A DNA stretch of 64,000 bases from Hymenobacter arizonensis (GTDB lineage: Bacteria; Bacteroidota; Bacteroidia; Cytophagales; Hymenobacteraceae): assembly GCF_900115775.1 (NCBI RefSeq), contig NZ_FOXS01000002.1, forward strand, positions 1 through 64,000. Reading direction: 5' to 3'. The position numbers and the translations under genes are program-made. Below the pieces are notes generated by a model that saw only the letters and a list, made by a program, of their open reading frames with translations, was not told the origin of the DNA and did not search any database. Positions within the stretch are counted from its first letter, which is position 1. Each line of letters opens with the position of its first letter. Positions 49,284-57,582 of the stretch are shown here, piece by piece.

Positions 49284-51887
49284 GTGAATTCTGCCTTTGC
49301 CCTCCCGCCTCTGCCCGACTTGCCCATTATCGCGGCGCTGCCTGCCCTGCGGGCTGCCCTGGCCGCCAATGCCCGAGTCGTGCTGGAAGCCCCACCCGGG
49401 GCCGGCAAAACCACGGTGGTGCCGCTGGAGTTGCTGGCCGCAGAGTGGCGCAATCCCGCCGATAAAATCCTAGTGCTGGAGCCCCGGCAGCTGGCGGTGC
49501 GCGGCGCGGCGGCCCGCCTGGCCCAGCTGCTGGGCGAGCCTGTGGGCCGCACCATCGGCTATCGGGTACGTCTCGACAGCAAGGTATCGAAGGAGACCCG
49601 CGTCGAAGTCATCACCGAAGGCATCCTGACGCGCATGATTCAGGACGACCCAGCCCTGGAAGGCGTAGCCGCAGTGGTATTCGACGAGTTCCACGAACGC
49701 AGCCTCAACGCCGACCTGGGTCTGGCACTGGCCCTGGATGCGCAAGCGGTATTGCGGCCGGAGCTGCGCATCCTAATCATGAGTGCCACGCTTGAGGCGC
49801 AGCGGCTGGGGCAATGGCTGCCGGCCCCGGTAGTATCATCGGCGGGCTTTTTATTTCCCATCGACACCCACTACCTCGACCCGCGCCGGGCCGCAGCCCT
49901 GCCCAACAAGCCCACTGAGCGCTTGGCCGAATTGGTGCCGGCGCAGGTACGAGCCGCCCTGAACACCCACGCAGAGGGCGACGTGCTGGTGTTTCTGCCC
50001 GGTGTGGGAGACTTACAGCGCTGCGCCCGCAAGCTGACCGACTCCTTGGCCGATACCACCGACCTGCACCTGCTGCACGGCGAGCTGCCCCTCGAAACCC
50101 AGGATGCGGCCCTGCGCCCCTCCCGCGCCGGGCGACGCAAGGTCATTCTAGCCACCAGCATCGCCGAAACCAGCCTTACCATTGAGGGCGTGCGCGTCGT
50201 CATCGATGGTGGATTTGCGCGGGTGCCACGTTTTGTACCGCGCACCGGCTTTACTACTCTCGAAACCGTGCCCGTAGCCCGCGCCGCCGCCGACCAGCGC
50301 CGCGGCCGGGCTGGCCGCCTGGCGCCCGGCACCTGCTATCGCCTCTGGACCGAAGCCGAGCACCACAACCTGCCCGCGCACCGCCCGCCCGAAATCCATA
50401 CCGCCGACCTCAGCAGTCTGGTGCTGGAGCTGGCCCTCTGGGGCGCGGCCGAGCCAACCAATTTGCGCTGGCTGGATGTGCCCCCCGCAGCAGCTTTTGC
50501 CCAAGCCCAGGAGTTGCTGTTGCGCCTGGGCGCCTTGGAAAACGCGGCAAAGCCTACTTCGCACGGCCGTCAGTTGGCGGCGCTGGGGTTGCCGCCGCGC
50601 CTGGGCCACTTGGTGGTGCGTGGCCAAGAGCTAGGTTATGGCGCAGCCGCAGGAGCTTTAGCGGCCTTGCTGGCCGAGCGCGACTTGCTGCGCTGGGCTT
50701 CCCCAACCGATACCCGCCCCGCTCCGCCCGACCTGCGCCTGCGCCTCGAAGCGCTGGGCAATGGACGCCCGCCGCTACCGGGCCTGGCCCTGCACCACGC
50801 CACACTACAGCGCGTGCGCGACGTGGCCCGCAACCTCGCCGGCCGACTCCCCAAGCCCGTGGCCGCCTCGCCTTCGGCGCTTGCCGAGGCGCCCGTGGGC
50901 CTGCTCACAGCCCTCGCCTACCCCGACCGGCTGGCCCAGCGCGAAACCCACGACCGGCTGCGCTTGGTAACCGGCCAGCGGGTGAGCCTGAACACAACGG
51001 ACGTGGACGCACAAGCAGATTTCTTCGCGGTTGCGCACTTGGCCGGCACGGCGTCGGCTCCCCGCGCCACCCTGGCCGCCCCGCTGGCAAAAGAGGAATT
51101 GGAACTGGCCTTTGCTGACCAAATCACCACCACCGACGAGGTGCGCTACGACCCTGCCGCCCAGCGCGTGACTGGCCGCCGCGTGCGCCGCCTGGGCGCC
51201 TTGCTGCTGGCCGAGGCCGTCATCGGCCAGCCTGACCCCGTGCTGGTGGGCCAGGCCTTGCTAGCTTATCTGCAGGAAGCCGGCTTGAACAAGCTGAACT
51301 GGACACCCGCGGCCCGCCAGCTGCAGCAGCGCCTGGAGTTTTTGCGTCAGCATTTTCCGGCTCAGGACACTACCCCGGCTGAAGAGCTGTGGCCCGCCTT
51401 CGACGAGGAAACGCTCGCTCAAGAGCTAGCTGAGTGGCTTGGCCCGCACCTCACCGGCCTCAAAACCCTGGCCGATGTTCAGCGCCTCGACCTTAGCGAG
51501 CCGCTGCTGAGCCGCCTGCCCGGGGGCTGGAACCAGCGCCAATTGCTCGACCGCTTGGCCCCGGCTGCGCTTGAAGTACCCAGCGGCTCCGATATCACCC
51601 TGGACTATAGCGATGCCACGGCTCCGGTGTTGGCCGTGAAGCTGCAGGAGCTGTTTGGCCTGACCGCAACGCCCACGGTAGCCGGGGGCCGTGTGCCGCT
51701 CTTACTGCACCTGCTCTCGCCCGGTGGGCGCCCCGCCCAGGTCACACGCGACCTGCGCAGCTTCTGGGAGCGGGGCTACTTCGAGGTGCGCAAAGACCTG
51801 AAAGGCCGCTACCCCAGACACCCCTGGCCCGACAAGCCCATGGAGCATATCCCGACTAGGCTCACCAAGAAACGGTTGGGGCAATAA
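49284..51887 (+). CDS. hrpB: ATP-dependent helicase HrpB (DEAH family)
   Basis: HrpB is a DEAH-box type ATP-dependent helicase of unsettled substrate, thought to act on RNA. The 867-residue protein has Walker A 'LEAPPGAGKTTVVPL' near residue 35, 'LEPRQLAVRGAAARLA', the DEFH box ('VVFDEFHERSLNADLG') and 'MSATLEAQRLG', then 'TSIAETSLTIEGVRVVID' and 'QRRGRAGRLAPG'. The C-terminal HrpB-specific domain ends 'YPRHPWPDKPMEHIPTRLTK'. The start is GTG 49284, 9 bp after the DUF2071 stop. DEFH replaces the usual DEAH, as is common in HrpB. Confidence 0.94.
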   Translation: MNSAFALPPLPDLPIIAALPALRAALAANARVVLEAPPGAGKTTVVPLELLAAEWRNPADKILVLEPRQLAVRGAAARLAQLLGEPVGRTIGYRVRLDSKVSKETRVEVITEGILTRMIQDDPALEGVAAVVFDEFHERSLNADLGLALALDAQAVLRPELRILIMSATLEAQRLGQWLPAPVVSSAGFLFPIDTHYLDPRRAAALPNKPTERLAELVPAQVRAALNTHAEGDVLVFLPGVGDLQRCARKLTDSLADTTDLHLLHGELPLETQDAALRPSRAGRRKVILATSIAETSLTIEGVRVVIDGGFARVPRFVPRTGFTTLETVPVARAAADQRRGRAGRLAPGTCYRLWTEAEHHNLPAHRPPEIHTADLSSLVLELALWGAAEPTNLRWLDVPPAAAFAQAQELLLRLGALENAAKPTSHGRQLAALGLPPRLGHLVVRGQELGYGAAAGALAALLAERDLLRWASPTDTRPAPPDLRLRLEALGNGRPPLPGLALHHATLQRVRDVARNLAGRLPKPVAASPSALAEAPVGLLTALAYPDRLAQRETHDRLRLVTGQRVSLNTTDVDAQADFFAVAHLAGTASAPRATLAAPLAKEELELAFADQITTTDEVRYDPAAQRVTGRRVRRLGALLLAEAVIGQPDPVLVGQALLAYLQEAGLNKLNWTPAARQLQQRLEFLRQHFPAQDTTPAEELWPAFDEETLAQELAEWLGPHLTGLKTLADVQRLDLSEPLLSRLPGGWNQRQLLDRLAPAALEVPSGSDITLDYSDATAPVLAVKLQELFGLTATPTVAGGRVPLLLHLLSPGGRPAQVTRDLRSFWERGYFEVRKDLKGRYPRHPWPDKPMEHIPTRLTKKRLGQ

Positions 51888-52022
51888 AAGAGACTTCAGC
51901 AATGACATACTCGCTGAACCTCGCAGCCAGTATTTCGCTGATAGCTCAGGAAATATACCACTTTGTCTATTTTCGCAAACCGCCCCTTACCTTAGTAGCA
52001 GACAAGGCTTTTTATAGCACAT

Positions 52023-52937
52023 ATGCAGCCCACAGCTACTTCTGAATCACCCGTTATTCCCGGCGACCGGCTTGTTCCGGGCTGGCTCAAGATTTTTTGG
52101 CTGTACTTAATGCTGGTGCCGGCCTTGGTGTGGGGATTGTCAAGCCTGTCGGGCCCATTGAGCCTGGCCTCGGCGGTGCTCACTGTGGTCACGGTTGGGT
52201 TCGGGCATTCCATCGGCTTGCATCGGGGCATTATTCACCGCTCATATCGCTGCGCGCGCTTCACGCGGGGCCTGCTGGCGTATTTATTTGTGCATACCGG
52301 CCTGGGCGGGCCGCTGTCATGGGTGCGGGTCCACTACTTCCGTGACTATTGGCAAAACCGCCTCGACTGCCCGGCTTATTTCCGCTACGACCACTCCATA
52401 GCCCGCGACTACTACTGGAACCTGCACTTCGCCCTAAAGTCCGGCGACATCAGCCGGTATGAAATTCCGGCCGAAGACCTGCACGACCCCTGGCTCGTGT
52501 TCCTTGAAAAGACTTGGTTTCTGCACGTTCTGGTTGCCGCGGGCCTTATCTGGGCCGCCTTTGGGTTTGAAGCGATGATAATATGCGTGCCCGTACGCAT
52601 AAGCGTGACCATTTTTGGCCATTGGTTCGTCGGCTTTGTGTCGCACAAATACGGCTACGCCCGCTACGATATCGATGAGGCCACGGAGCACGGCTACAAC
52701 AACTGGGTGCTGGGGGCCTTGTCGTTTGGCGAAGGGTTTCATAACAACCACCACGCGCACCCAAGCTCTGCCAAGATGAGCACCGCTTGGTACGAGTTGG
52801 ACCTGGGCTGGTATCTGGTGGCCCTACTCCGGGCCCTCGGCTTGGTGTGGGACGTGCAGGTTGTGGGCCAGGACAACACCCAGAAGCCCAAGGCAAAATC
52901 CCGGTCGTTCCGCTGGCACTGGCCCTGGCAGGAATAG
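52023..52937 (+). CDS. Membrane fatty-acid desaturase-like protein, altered second His box
   Basis: The 304-residue membrane protein is a relative of acyl-CoA/acyl-lipid delta-9 desaturases. The first box is 'HSIGLHRGIIHRSY' (HxxxxH kept) and the third is 'GEGFHNNHHAHP' (HxxHH). At the second box the usual HRxHH is replaced by 'VHYFRDYWQNR', with a single His. A related subfamily with H-D-x-R-D in this place exists to my knowledge. Four hydrophobic segments are visible. A near-consensus -7 box (TACCTTAG) lies near 51989. It is a single-gene unit. Confidence 0.8.
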   Translation: MQPTATSESPVIPGDRLVPGWLKIFWLYLMLVPALVWGLSSLSGPLSLASAVLTVVTVGFGHSIGLHRGIIHRSYRCARFTRGLLAYLFVHTGLGGPLSWVRVHYFRDYWQNRLDCPAYFRYDHSIARDYYWNLHFALKSGDISRYEIPAEDLHDPWLVFLEKTWFLHVLVAAGLIWAAFGFEAMIICVPVRISVTIFGHWFVGFVSHKYGYARYDIDEATEHGYNNWVLGALSFGEGFHNNHHAHPSSAKMSTAWYELDLGWYLVALLRALGLVWDVQVVGQDNTQKPKAKSRSFRWHWPWQE

Positions 52938-52978
52938 AAAGCAGCCGGCCATCCATCGGCAACTGTAGCAACATCCCC

Positions 52979-53010
52979 AATGCCCGGCCTTCCAGTCGGG
53001 CATTTTTGTT
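52979..53010 (+). terminator. Terminator after the desaturase gene
   Basis: AATGCCCG pairs with CGGGCATT, followed by TTTTTGTT. Confidence 0.85.
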
Positions 53011-53089
53011 AGCACCGATAATTATTCATCGTCTTATCAATCATTCAGTCAACCGTTTAGCCCCAATGTTATCTTTTGCTTTCCCTCGG

Positions 53090-53124
53090 TAACAATTGCG
53101 TAATACTGGATAACAATTACGTAA
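53090..53124 (+). promoter_or_regulatory. Two 14-bp direct repeats, operator-like
   Basis: TAACAATTGCGTAA at 53090 and TAACAATTACGTAA at 53111 differ at one base and are 21 bp apart, two turns of the helix. They lie between a near-consensus -7 box (TATCTTTT, 53070) and the ATG at 53134, so a regulator bound here could block transcription. Confidence 0.5.
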
Positions 53125-53133
53125 CTTGGGTGC

Positions 53134-53871
53134 ATGAAACACCTCTCCTTGCTACTCCTGCTGATATTGCTGGCCTGGGCCGGCTCGGCCCGGGGCCAGG
53201 GCGGAGGAGCACCCGTGGGCTGGGTAAGGCTGAGCGCCGACATGCCGTTGCGCGGCCGCTGGAGCCTGTATTCGGAAGTAGAAACGCGCCAGAGCAACGC
53301 CCAGCTCACTGCCCAGCAACTCGGCCGGCTGGGCTTCCGCTTCCACCTCGCACCCAGCTTCACGCTCACCACCGGCTACGTGCTGGCCGGTAACGAATAC
53401 GATACCCCCAGCGGCGACAACGCCATGGCGCCCGAACACCGCTTGTACCAGGAAATAGCTGTGACCGACGTCAGTGGGCCGGTGCGGGCCAGCCACCGCC
53501 TGCGCGCCGAGGAGCGTTGGCTTCGCCCCACCCCGGAGGCTGCCTTTGAGTTTGCGCCGCGCCTGCGCTACCAGTTGCGCGTGGTGGTGCCGCTGCATTC
53601 GGGCGGAGTGTTGCCCCGAGGGGGCTTGTTTCTGGTGGCAGCCAACGAGCTATTCGCGGGCCTGGGCTCCAACGAGGGCCGTAGCTTTCTGGAAGAAAAC
53701 CGCATCAGTGCCGGCCTGGGCTACCGCGTAAGCCGCCTCGCCACCGTAGAAATGGCCTACCTGCACCAAACCCAGGCGGCCGGCGCTGCCGGAGCAGCCC
53801 GCTCCCGCAACGCCGTGCAGGTGAGCGTGGCCGTGGCTACACCCAACCATGTTTCGCTGGTGCGCCGGTAA
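53134..53871 (+). CDS. DUF2490 exported protein
   Basis: The 245-residue product starts with a clear signal peptide (MKHLSLLLLLILLAWAGS). It matches DUF2490, a family of outer-membrane-barrel-like proteins: 'GWVRLSADMPLRGRWSLYSE', 'SFTLTTGYVLAGNEY', 'RLRAEERW' and 'GLFLVAANELFAGLG' alternate in the pattern of beta strands. The function is unknown. It has an operator-like direct repeat upstream. The next gene faces it and lies 8 bp from its stop, with no hairpin in between. Confidence 0.8.
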   Translation: MKHLSLLLLLILLAWAGSARGQGGGAPVGWVRLSADMPLRGRWSLYSEVETRQSNAQLTAQQLGRLGFRFHLAPSFTLTTGYVLAGNEYDTPSGDNAMAPEHRLYQEIAVTDVSGPVRASHRLRAEERWLRPTPEAAFEFAPRLRYQLRVVVPLHSGGVLPRGGLFLVAANELFAGLGSNEGRSFLEENRISAGLGYRVSRLATVEMAYLHQTQAAGAAGAARSRNAVQVSVAVATPNHVSLVRR

Positions 53872-53879
53872 GGTTGCGC

Positions 53880-54722
53880 TTACCCCGGTAGCTCACTGCC
53901 GGGTCCGCTGACATCGCGGCCGCGGGCCGGCGAATAGTGGCGGTGCAGCCAGCGGCTCAGCCCGCCCAGGCCGGGCAGCAGCACCCGCTCTGTAATGTTG
54001 GCTTGGTCGAGCTTGTCGCGCACTTCCCACTTGAGGTGGGCCGGAATCACGATGCGGAAATACAGCTCCGGGCGCTCTGTCAGCCAGTCGTGCAGCACGC
54101 TTTGGGCCGTACTCATCAGCGAAAACAGCGCGTATTGGTGCACGATGCGAGCATCGAGGCTCGGCGGCTCCAAAAACAGGACGTAAGGGGTTTCTTGCAG
54201 CTCTTCCAGGTCGCCGAGGTTGTTGCCCAAGGGCTGAAGCAGCTCGGAGGTGAAGACGTTCGAACCTTCTTTGCGCAGAGCCTGCTGCAGGCGCTTGGGC
54301 AGGTGCTCGGCGGCCTTCACGTAGTTGAGGGCCCAAATGATGCCGTCTTCGTGGTAGGCTTCTAGGTCGTCGGTGGCGAAGTGCAGGGCCACGTAGGGCG
54401 AGTACGTCCAGTCGAGTAGGCGCGTGGGCAGGCCGTGGTGCTGGGCCAGGGCCAGCCAGTCCCAGGTGCTGGCCGCCTGAATGGTTTGGGTGGTGTCGTG
54501 GGCGTACTTGCGAAAGTTGCGCAGCAAGTGGTTTTCCAGCTGGTGGTAGTTGCCGCCGAGACGCTGCAAGCTGGTACTCAGCTGGTAGTGGCGCGAGCGG
54601 CTGCCGCGGTACACAAACGGCGAACGGAACCGGCCCAGCCCTTCGTCCCAGGTTTCCTGAAACAGCAGGCGTTGCAGGTCTTCCCAGGAAGTGGCTTCGT
54701 AATCGTTGGCAGGAAGGGACAT
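53880..54722 (-). CDS. FRG-domain protein
   Basis: The 280-residue protein has an FRG domain, named after its F-x-Y-R-G motif: 'SPFVYRGSRSRHYQLSTSLQ' near residue 35, then 'WDWLALAQHHGLPTRLLDWT' near 90 and 'YVALHFAT'. The family is widespread, and some members occur in toxin or phage-defence settings, but the activity is not established. The C-terminus ends in a Pro/Gly-rich tail. It is convergent with DUF2490, with just 8 bp between stops. No toxin-antitoxin or defence partner is adjacent. Confidence 0.85.
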   Translation of the reverse strand: MSLPANDYEATSWEDLQRLLFQETWDEGLGRFRSPFVYRGSRSRHYQLSTSLQRLGGNYHQLENHLLRNFRKYAHDTTQTIQAASTWDWLALAQHHGLPTRLLDWTYSPYVALHFATDDLEAYHEDGIIWALNYVKAAEHLPKRLQQALRKEGSNVFTSELLQPLGNNLGDLEELQETPYVLFLEPPSLDARIVHQYALFSLMSTAQSVLHDWLTERPELYFRIVIPAHLKWEVRDKLDQANITERVLLPGLGGLSRWLHRHYSPARGRDVSGPGSELPG

Positions 54723-54785
54723 GGGGCGAAGATACGCGGCGCCCGCAGCCGCAGTTCGGTCGAGCTTACCCAGCCAGCGGGCCGT

Positions 54786-54824
54786 TAGGCGAGCCTTCTG
54801 CCTGATAGCTAGAAGGCTCGCCTA
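54786..54824 (-). terminator. Perfect hairpin after the SDR gene
   Basis: TAGGCGAGCCTTCT at 54786 and AGAAGGCTCGCCTA at 54811 form a 14-bp perfect stem with an 11-base loop, 9 bp beyond the SDR stop. No U-tract is present. Confidence 0.65.
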
Positions 54825-54833
54825 GCGTAATTA

Positions 54834-55685
54834 TTACTCGCCCGCCGGAAAATCGGCCGCTTCGCCCATCTCCGCGTACTGCTCCAGCTCTTTGCTCAGG
54901 TTAGCAAACTTTTCGTGGGCACCTTTTACTGCTGCCTTGCCCAGGGGCAGGTGCAGGGGCGGATTCTCCATCTGCACTACTTCGTACATGGCCTTGGCAG
55001 CGCGCACGGGGTCGCCGGGCTGGCGGCCGCTGTAGCCCTGAATGCCCCGCAGATTTTCGCCCACCGTGGCCTGGTAGTCCTCAATTTGGGTTTCGGCGAT
55101 AGTAGCAGACTCGCCGGCCCACTTGGTGCGAAAGCCGCTGGGTTCGATGTTGGTCACTTTAATGCCCAGTGGCCCCACTTGCTGGCTCAGGCTTTCGCCA
55201 ATGGCTTCGAGCGCAAACTTGCTGGCGTTGTAAATGCCCACGCCGGGGAAGGTCTTCAGGCCGCCGATGCTGGTGATGTTGAGAATGTGGCCCGAGCGGC
55301 GCTCGCGCAGGTGCGGCAGCACGGCCCGCAGCACGTGCAGCGCTCCGAACACGTTCACGTCGAACTGCCGCTGCACTTCCTCGGCAGGCACTTCCTCAAT
55401 GCTGCCCATAGAGCCGTAGCCGGCGTTGTTCACCACCACGTCGAGGTGGCCAAAATGAGCAATGGCGTCGGCCACGGCGGTTTTCACCTGGGCTTCATTG
55501 GTCACGTCGCACACCACGCCGAAGGTGCGGTCAGCTTCTTTGCCGGTAAAAGCCTCAGCCTGCTCAGGCTTGCGGAAAGTAGCGGCCACGCGGCCGCCTT
55601 GCTCAAGAATATAAGTAGCCAGGGCTTCGCCAAAGCCGGACGAAGCGCCGGTAATAAACCAGGTTTGGGATGTGGAATCAGCCAT
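54834..55685 (-). CDS. Short-chain dehydrogenase/reductase
   Basis: The 283-residue protein is a classical SDR: 'TWFITGASSGFGEALATYIL' (TGxxxGxG), 'VVVNNAGYG' (NNAG), the catalytic Ser in 'LNITSIGG' and 'YNASKFALE' (YxxxK). The sequence is close to a frequent group annotated as oxidoreductases with no fixed substrate. The C-terminus, with 'EKFANLSKELEQYAEMGE', looks helical and polar. It has no evident operon partner; guaB is divergent about 240 bp away. Confidence 0.88.
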   Translation of the reverse strand: MADSTSQTWFITGASSGFGEALATYILEQGGRVAATFRKPEQAEAFTGKEADRTFGVVCDVTNEAQVKTAVADAIAHFGHLDVVVNNAGYGSMGSIEEVPAEEVQRQFDVNVFGALHVLRAVLPHLRERRSGHILNITSIGGLKTFPGVGIYNASKFALEAIGESLSQQVGPLGIKVTNIEPSGFRTKWAGESATIAETQIEDYQATVGENLRGIQGYSGRQPGDPVRAAKAMYEVVQMENPPLHLPLGKAAVKGAHEKFANLSKELEQYAEMGEAADFPAGE

Positions 55686-55884
55686 AAAAATCGTACTGTG
55701 AAATGGTAGGTGCTAAGACGGCTTGCGGCCTCGAATTGTTTGCACAAGTCCGTACAACCTCCCGTGTGGTCCCCGATGCCGCCTTCGTCAACGACCTCAC
55801 AAGCCCACAAAAAATCTACAAAAACCACAAATACTTTACCCAGCAGCAACTCAAGGCTGGGCTTTAACCCAACTTCTCGCCGTA

Positions 55885-55892
55885 CCTTTGCC
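55885..55892 (+). promoter_or_regulatory. -7 box for guaB
   Basis: TACCTTTG matches the consensus and lies 34 bp before the guaB ATG. Confidence 0.65.
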
Positions 55893-55926
55893 TGGCAAAA
55901 GGCCCCAACCCCCAACCCCTTTTGCT

Positions 55927-57405
55927 ATGGCGGATTCCGCAACCCCAAAAATTGCCTTCGAGGCGCTAACCTACGACGACGTACTGCTGCTCCCAGCCTA
56001 CTCCGAGGTACTGCCCCGAGACTGCGACACCGGCACCCGCCTCACCCCCAACATCCGGCTGCAAACCCCGCTCATTTCAGCGGCCATGGACACCGTCACG
56101 GAGTCGGACATGGCCATTGCGTTGGCGCAGGAAGGTGGCTTGGGCATTATTCACAAGAATATGTCCATCAAGGCGCAGGCCGACCAGGTGCGGCGGGTAA
56201 AGCGCAGCGAATCGGCCCTGATTCAGGACCCCTTCACCCTCGCTCCCACCCACACCCTGGCCGACGCCCGCCAGCTGATGCGCAAGCACGGCATTGGCGG
56301 CATCCCCATCATCACCGACGACCGCCGCCTGCAGGGCATTCTCACCAACCGCGACCTGCGCTTCGAGAAGGACCTGACCCAGCCCGTCACCACGGTAATG
56401 ATTCCGCTGGCCCGCCTCGTAACGGCCCCGGCCGGCATCGACCAGGCTGCCGCCGAGCAGCTCCTGACCGATAGCAAAGTAGACAAGCTGCCCCTCGTGG
56501 ACAGCGAAGGCCGCCTCGCCGGCCTCATGACCTACAAAGACATCCGCAAGCGCCGCCGGGCGCCCCACGCCAGCAAGGATAGCAAAGGCCGGCTGCGCGT
56601 AGGCGCCGCCGTGGGCGTTACGCCCGACCTGCTCCAGCGCGTGGCCGCTCTGGTAGAAGCCGGCGTCGACCTCGTCAGCCTCGACACCGCCCACGGCCAC
56701 TCCAAGGGCGTGATGGACGCCGTGCGCGCCATCAAAGCCGCTTACCCGAACCTCGACGTGATGGCTGGCAACGTAGCCACCGCCGCCGGGGCCCGCGCCC
56801 TGGCCGACGCCGGCGCCGACTGCGTGAAAGTGGGCGTGGGACCGGGCTCCATTTGCACCACCCGCATCATTGCCGGTATTGGGGTGCCGCAGCTCTCGGC
56901 CGTGCTCGAAGCCGCCCGCGGCCTCGAGGGCACCAACGTGACGCTGGTAGCCGACGGCGGCATTAAGTTTTCTGGGGATGTAGTGAAGGCCCTGGCCGGT
57001 GGCGCCGCTGCCGTGATGGTGGGCTCGCTGCTGGCGGGCACCGAGGAAGCTCCCGGCGACCTCATTATATACGAAGGCCGCAAGTACAAATCGTACCGCG
57101 GCATGGGCTCGGTGGAGGCCATGGAAGACGGCAGCAAGGACCGTTACTTCCAAGACGCCGAAGACGACGTGAAGAAGCTAGTGCCCGAGGGCATCGTGGG
57201 CCGCGTACCGTTCAAGGGCAATGTTTCGGAGGTGATTTACCAGCTTGCTGGCGGGCTCCGGGCCGGCATGGGCTACGTGGGTGCCGCCAACATTGTGGCG
57301 CTGCAAGCCGCGCAGTTCGTGCGCATCACCGGAGCCGGCCTGCGCGAGTCGCACCCCCACGACGTGCAAATCACGCAGGAGGCGCCCAATTATTCGAGCC
57401 GGTAG
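55927..57405 (+). CDS. guaB: Inosine-5'-monophosphate dehydrogenase
   Basis: GuaB oxidises IMP to XMP with NAD+, the rate-limiting step to guanine nucleotides. The 492-residue protein has the N-terminal '[18 protein letters not shown]', two CBS domains (about 95-215), the catalytic loop '[18 protein letters not shown]' with Cys near residue 310, '[20 protein letters not shown]', and '[10 protein letters not shown]' before the mobile flap. The start was set at ATG 55927, where the family begins; the frame is open back to 55723. A promoter with the consensus -7 box is in place, and a hairpin follows. Confidence 0.97.
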   Translation: MADSATPKIAFEALTYDDVLLLPAYSEVLPRDCDTGTRLTPNIRLQTPLISAAMDTVTESDMAIALAQEGGLGIIHKNMSIKAQADQVRRVKRSESALIQDPFTLAPTHTLADARQLMRKHGIGGIPIITDDRRLQGILTNRDLRFEKDLTQPVTTVMIPLARLVTAPAGIDQAAAEQLLTDSKVDKLPLVDSEGRLAGLMTYKDIRKRRRAPHASKDSKGRLRVGAAVGVTPDLLQRVAALVEAGVDLVSLDTAHGHSKGVMDAVRAIKAAYPNLDVMAGNVATAAGARALADAGADCVKVGVGPGSICTTRIIAGIGVPQLSAVLEAARGLEGTNVTLVADGGIKFSGDVVKALAGGAAAVMVGSLLAGTEEAPGDLIIYEGRKYKSYRGMGSVEAMEDGSKDRYFQDAEDDVKKLVPEGIVGRVPFKGNVSEVIYQLAGGLRAGMGYVGAANIVALQAAQFVRITGAGLRESHPHDVQITQEAPNYSSR

Positions 57406-57429
57406 CGGCTGCTAGTTAAGCTTTCATAA

Positions 57430-57475
57430 CCAAGGGGCAGCCCCGGCTTTACGCTGGAGCTGCCCCTCGGCCTTG
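57430..57475 (+). terminator. Probable guaB terminator
   Basis: CCAAGGGGCAGC pairs with GCTGCCCCTcgGCCTTG, with an 11-17-base loop; the tract after the stem is not T-rich. Confidence 0.55.
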
Positions 57476-57582
57476 TACCATTGGGCAGAAATTTCGCAGG
57501 GTCGATTGTATCTTGCATGCCGATTGGGCGTCGATGAAGACGCGGCGGGCTGGTGCGCTTGTGTTTTTCCTGGTTTTTGTCT

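Noticed and set aside
53880-54722. FRG protein as part of a phage-defence island
   Set aside because: Neighbours are housekeeping or unrelated genes (DUF2490, SDR, guaB), with no defence partner or mobile element within several kb.
56077-57153. Minus-strand frame opposite guaB (358 codons)
   Set aside because: GuaB is complete on the plus strand; the shadow has repeated Gly/Ala/Val and no motif.
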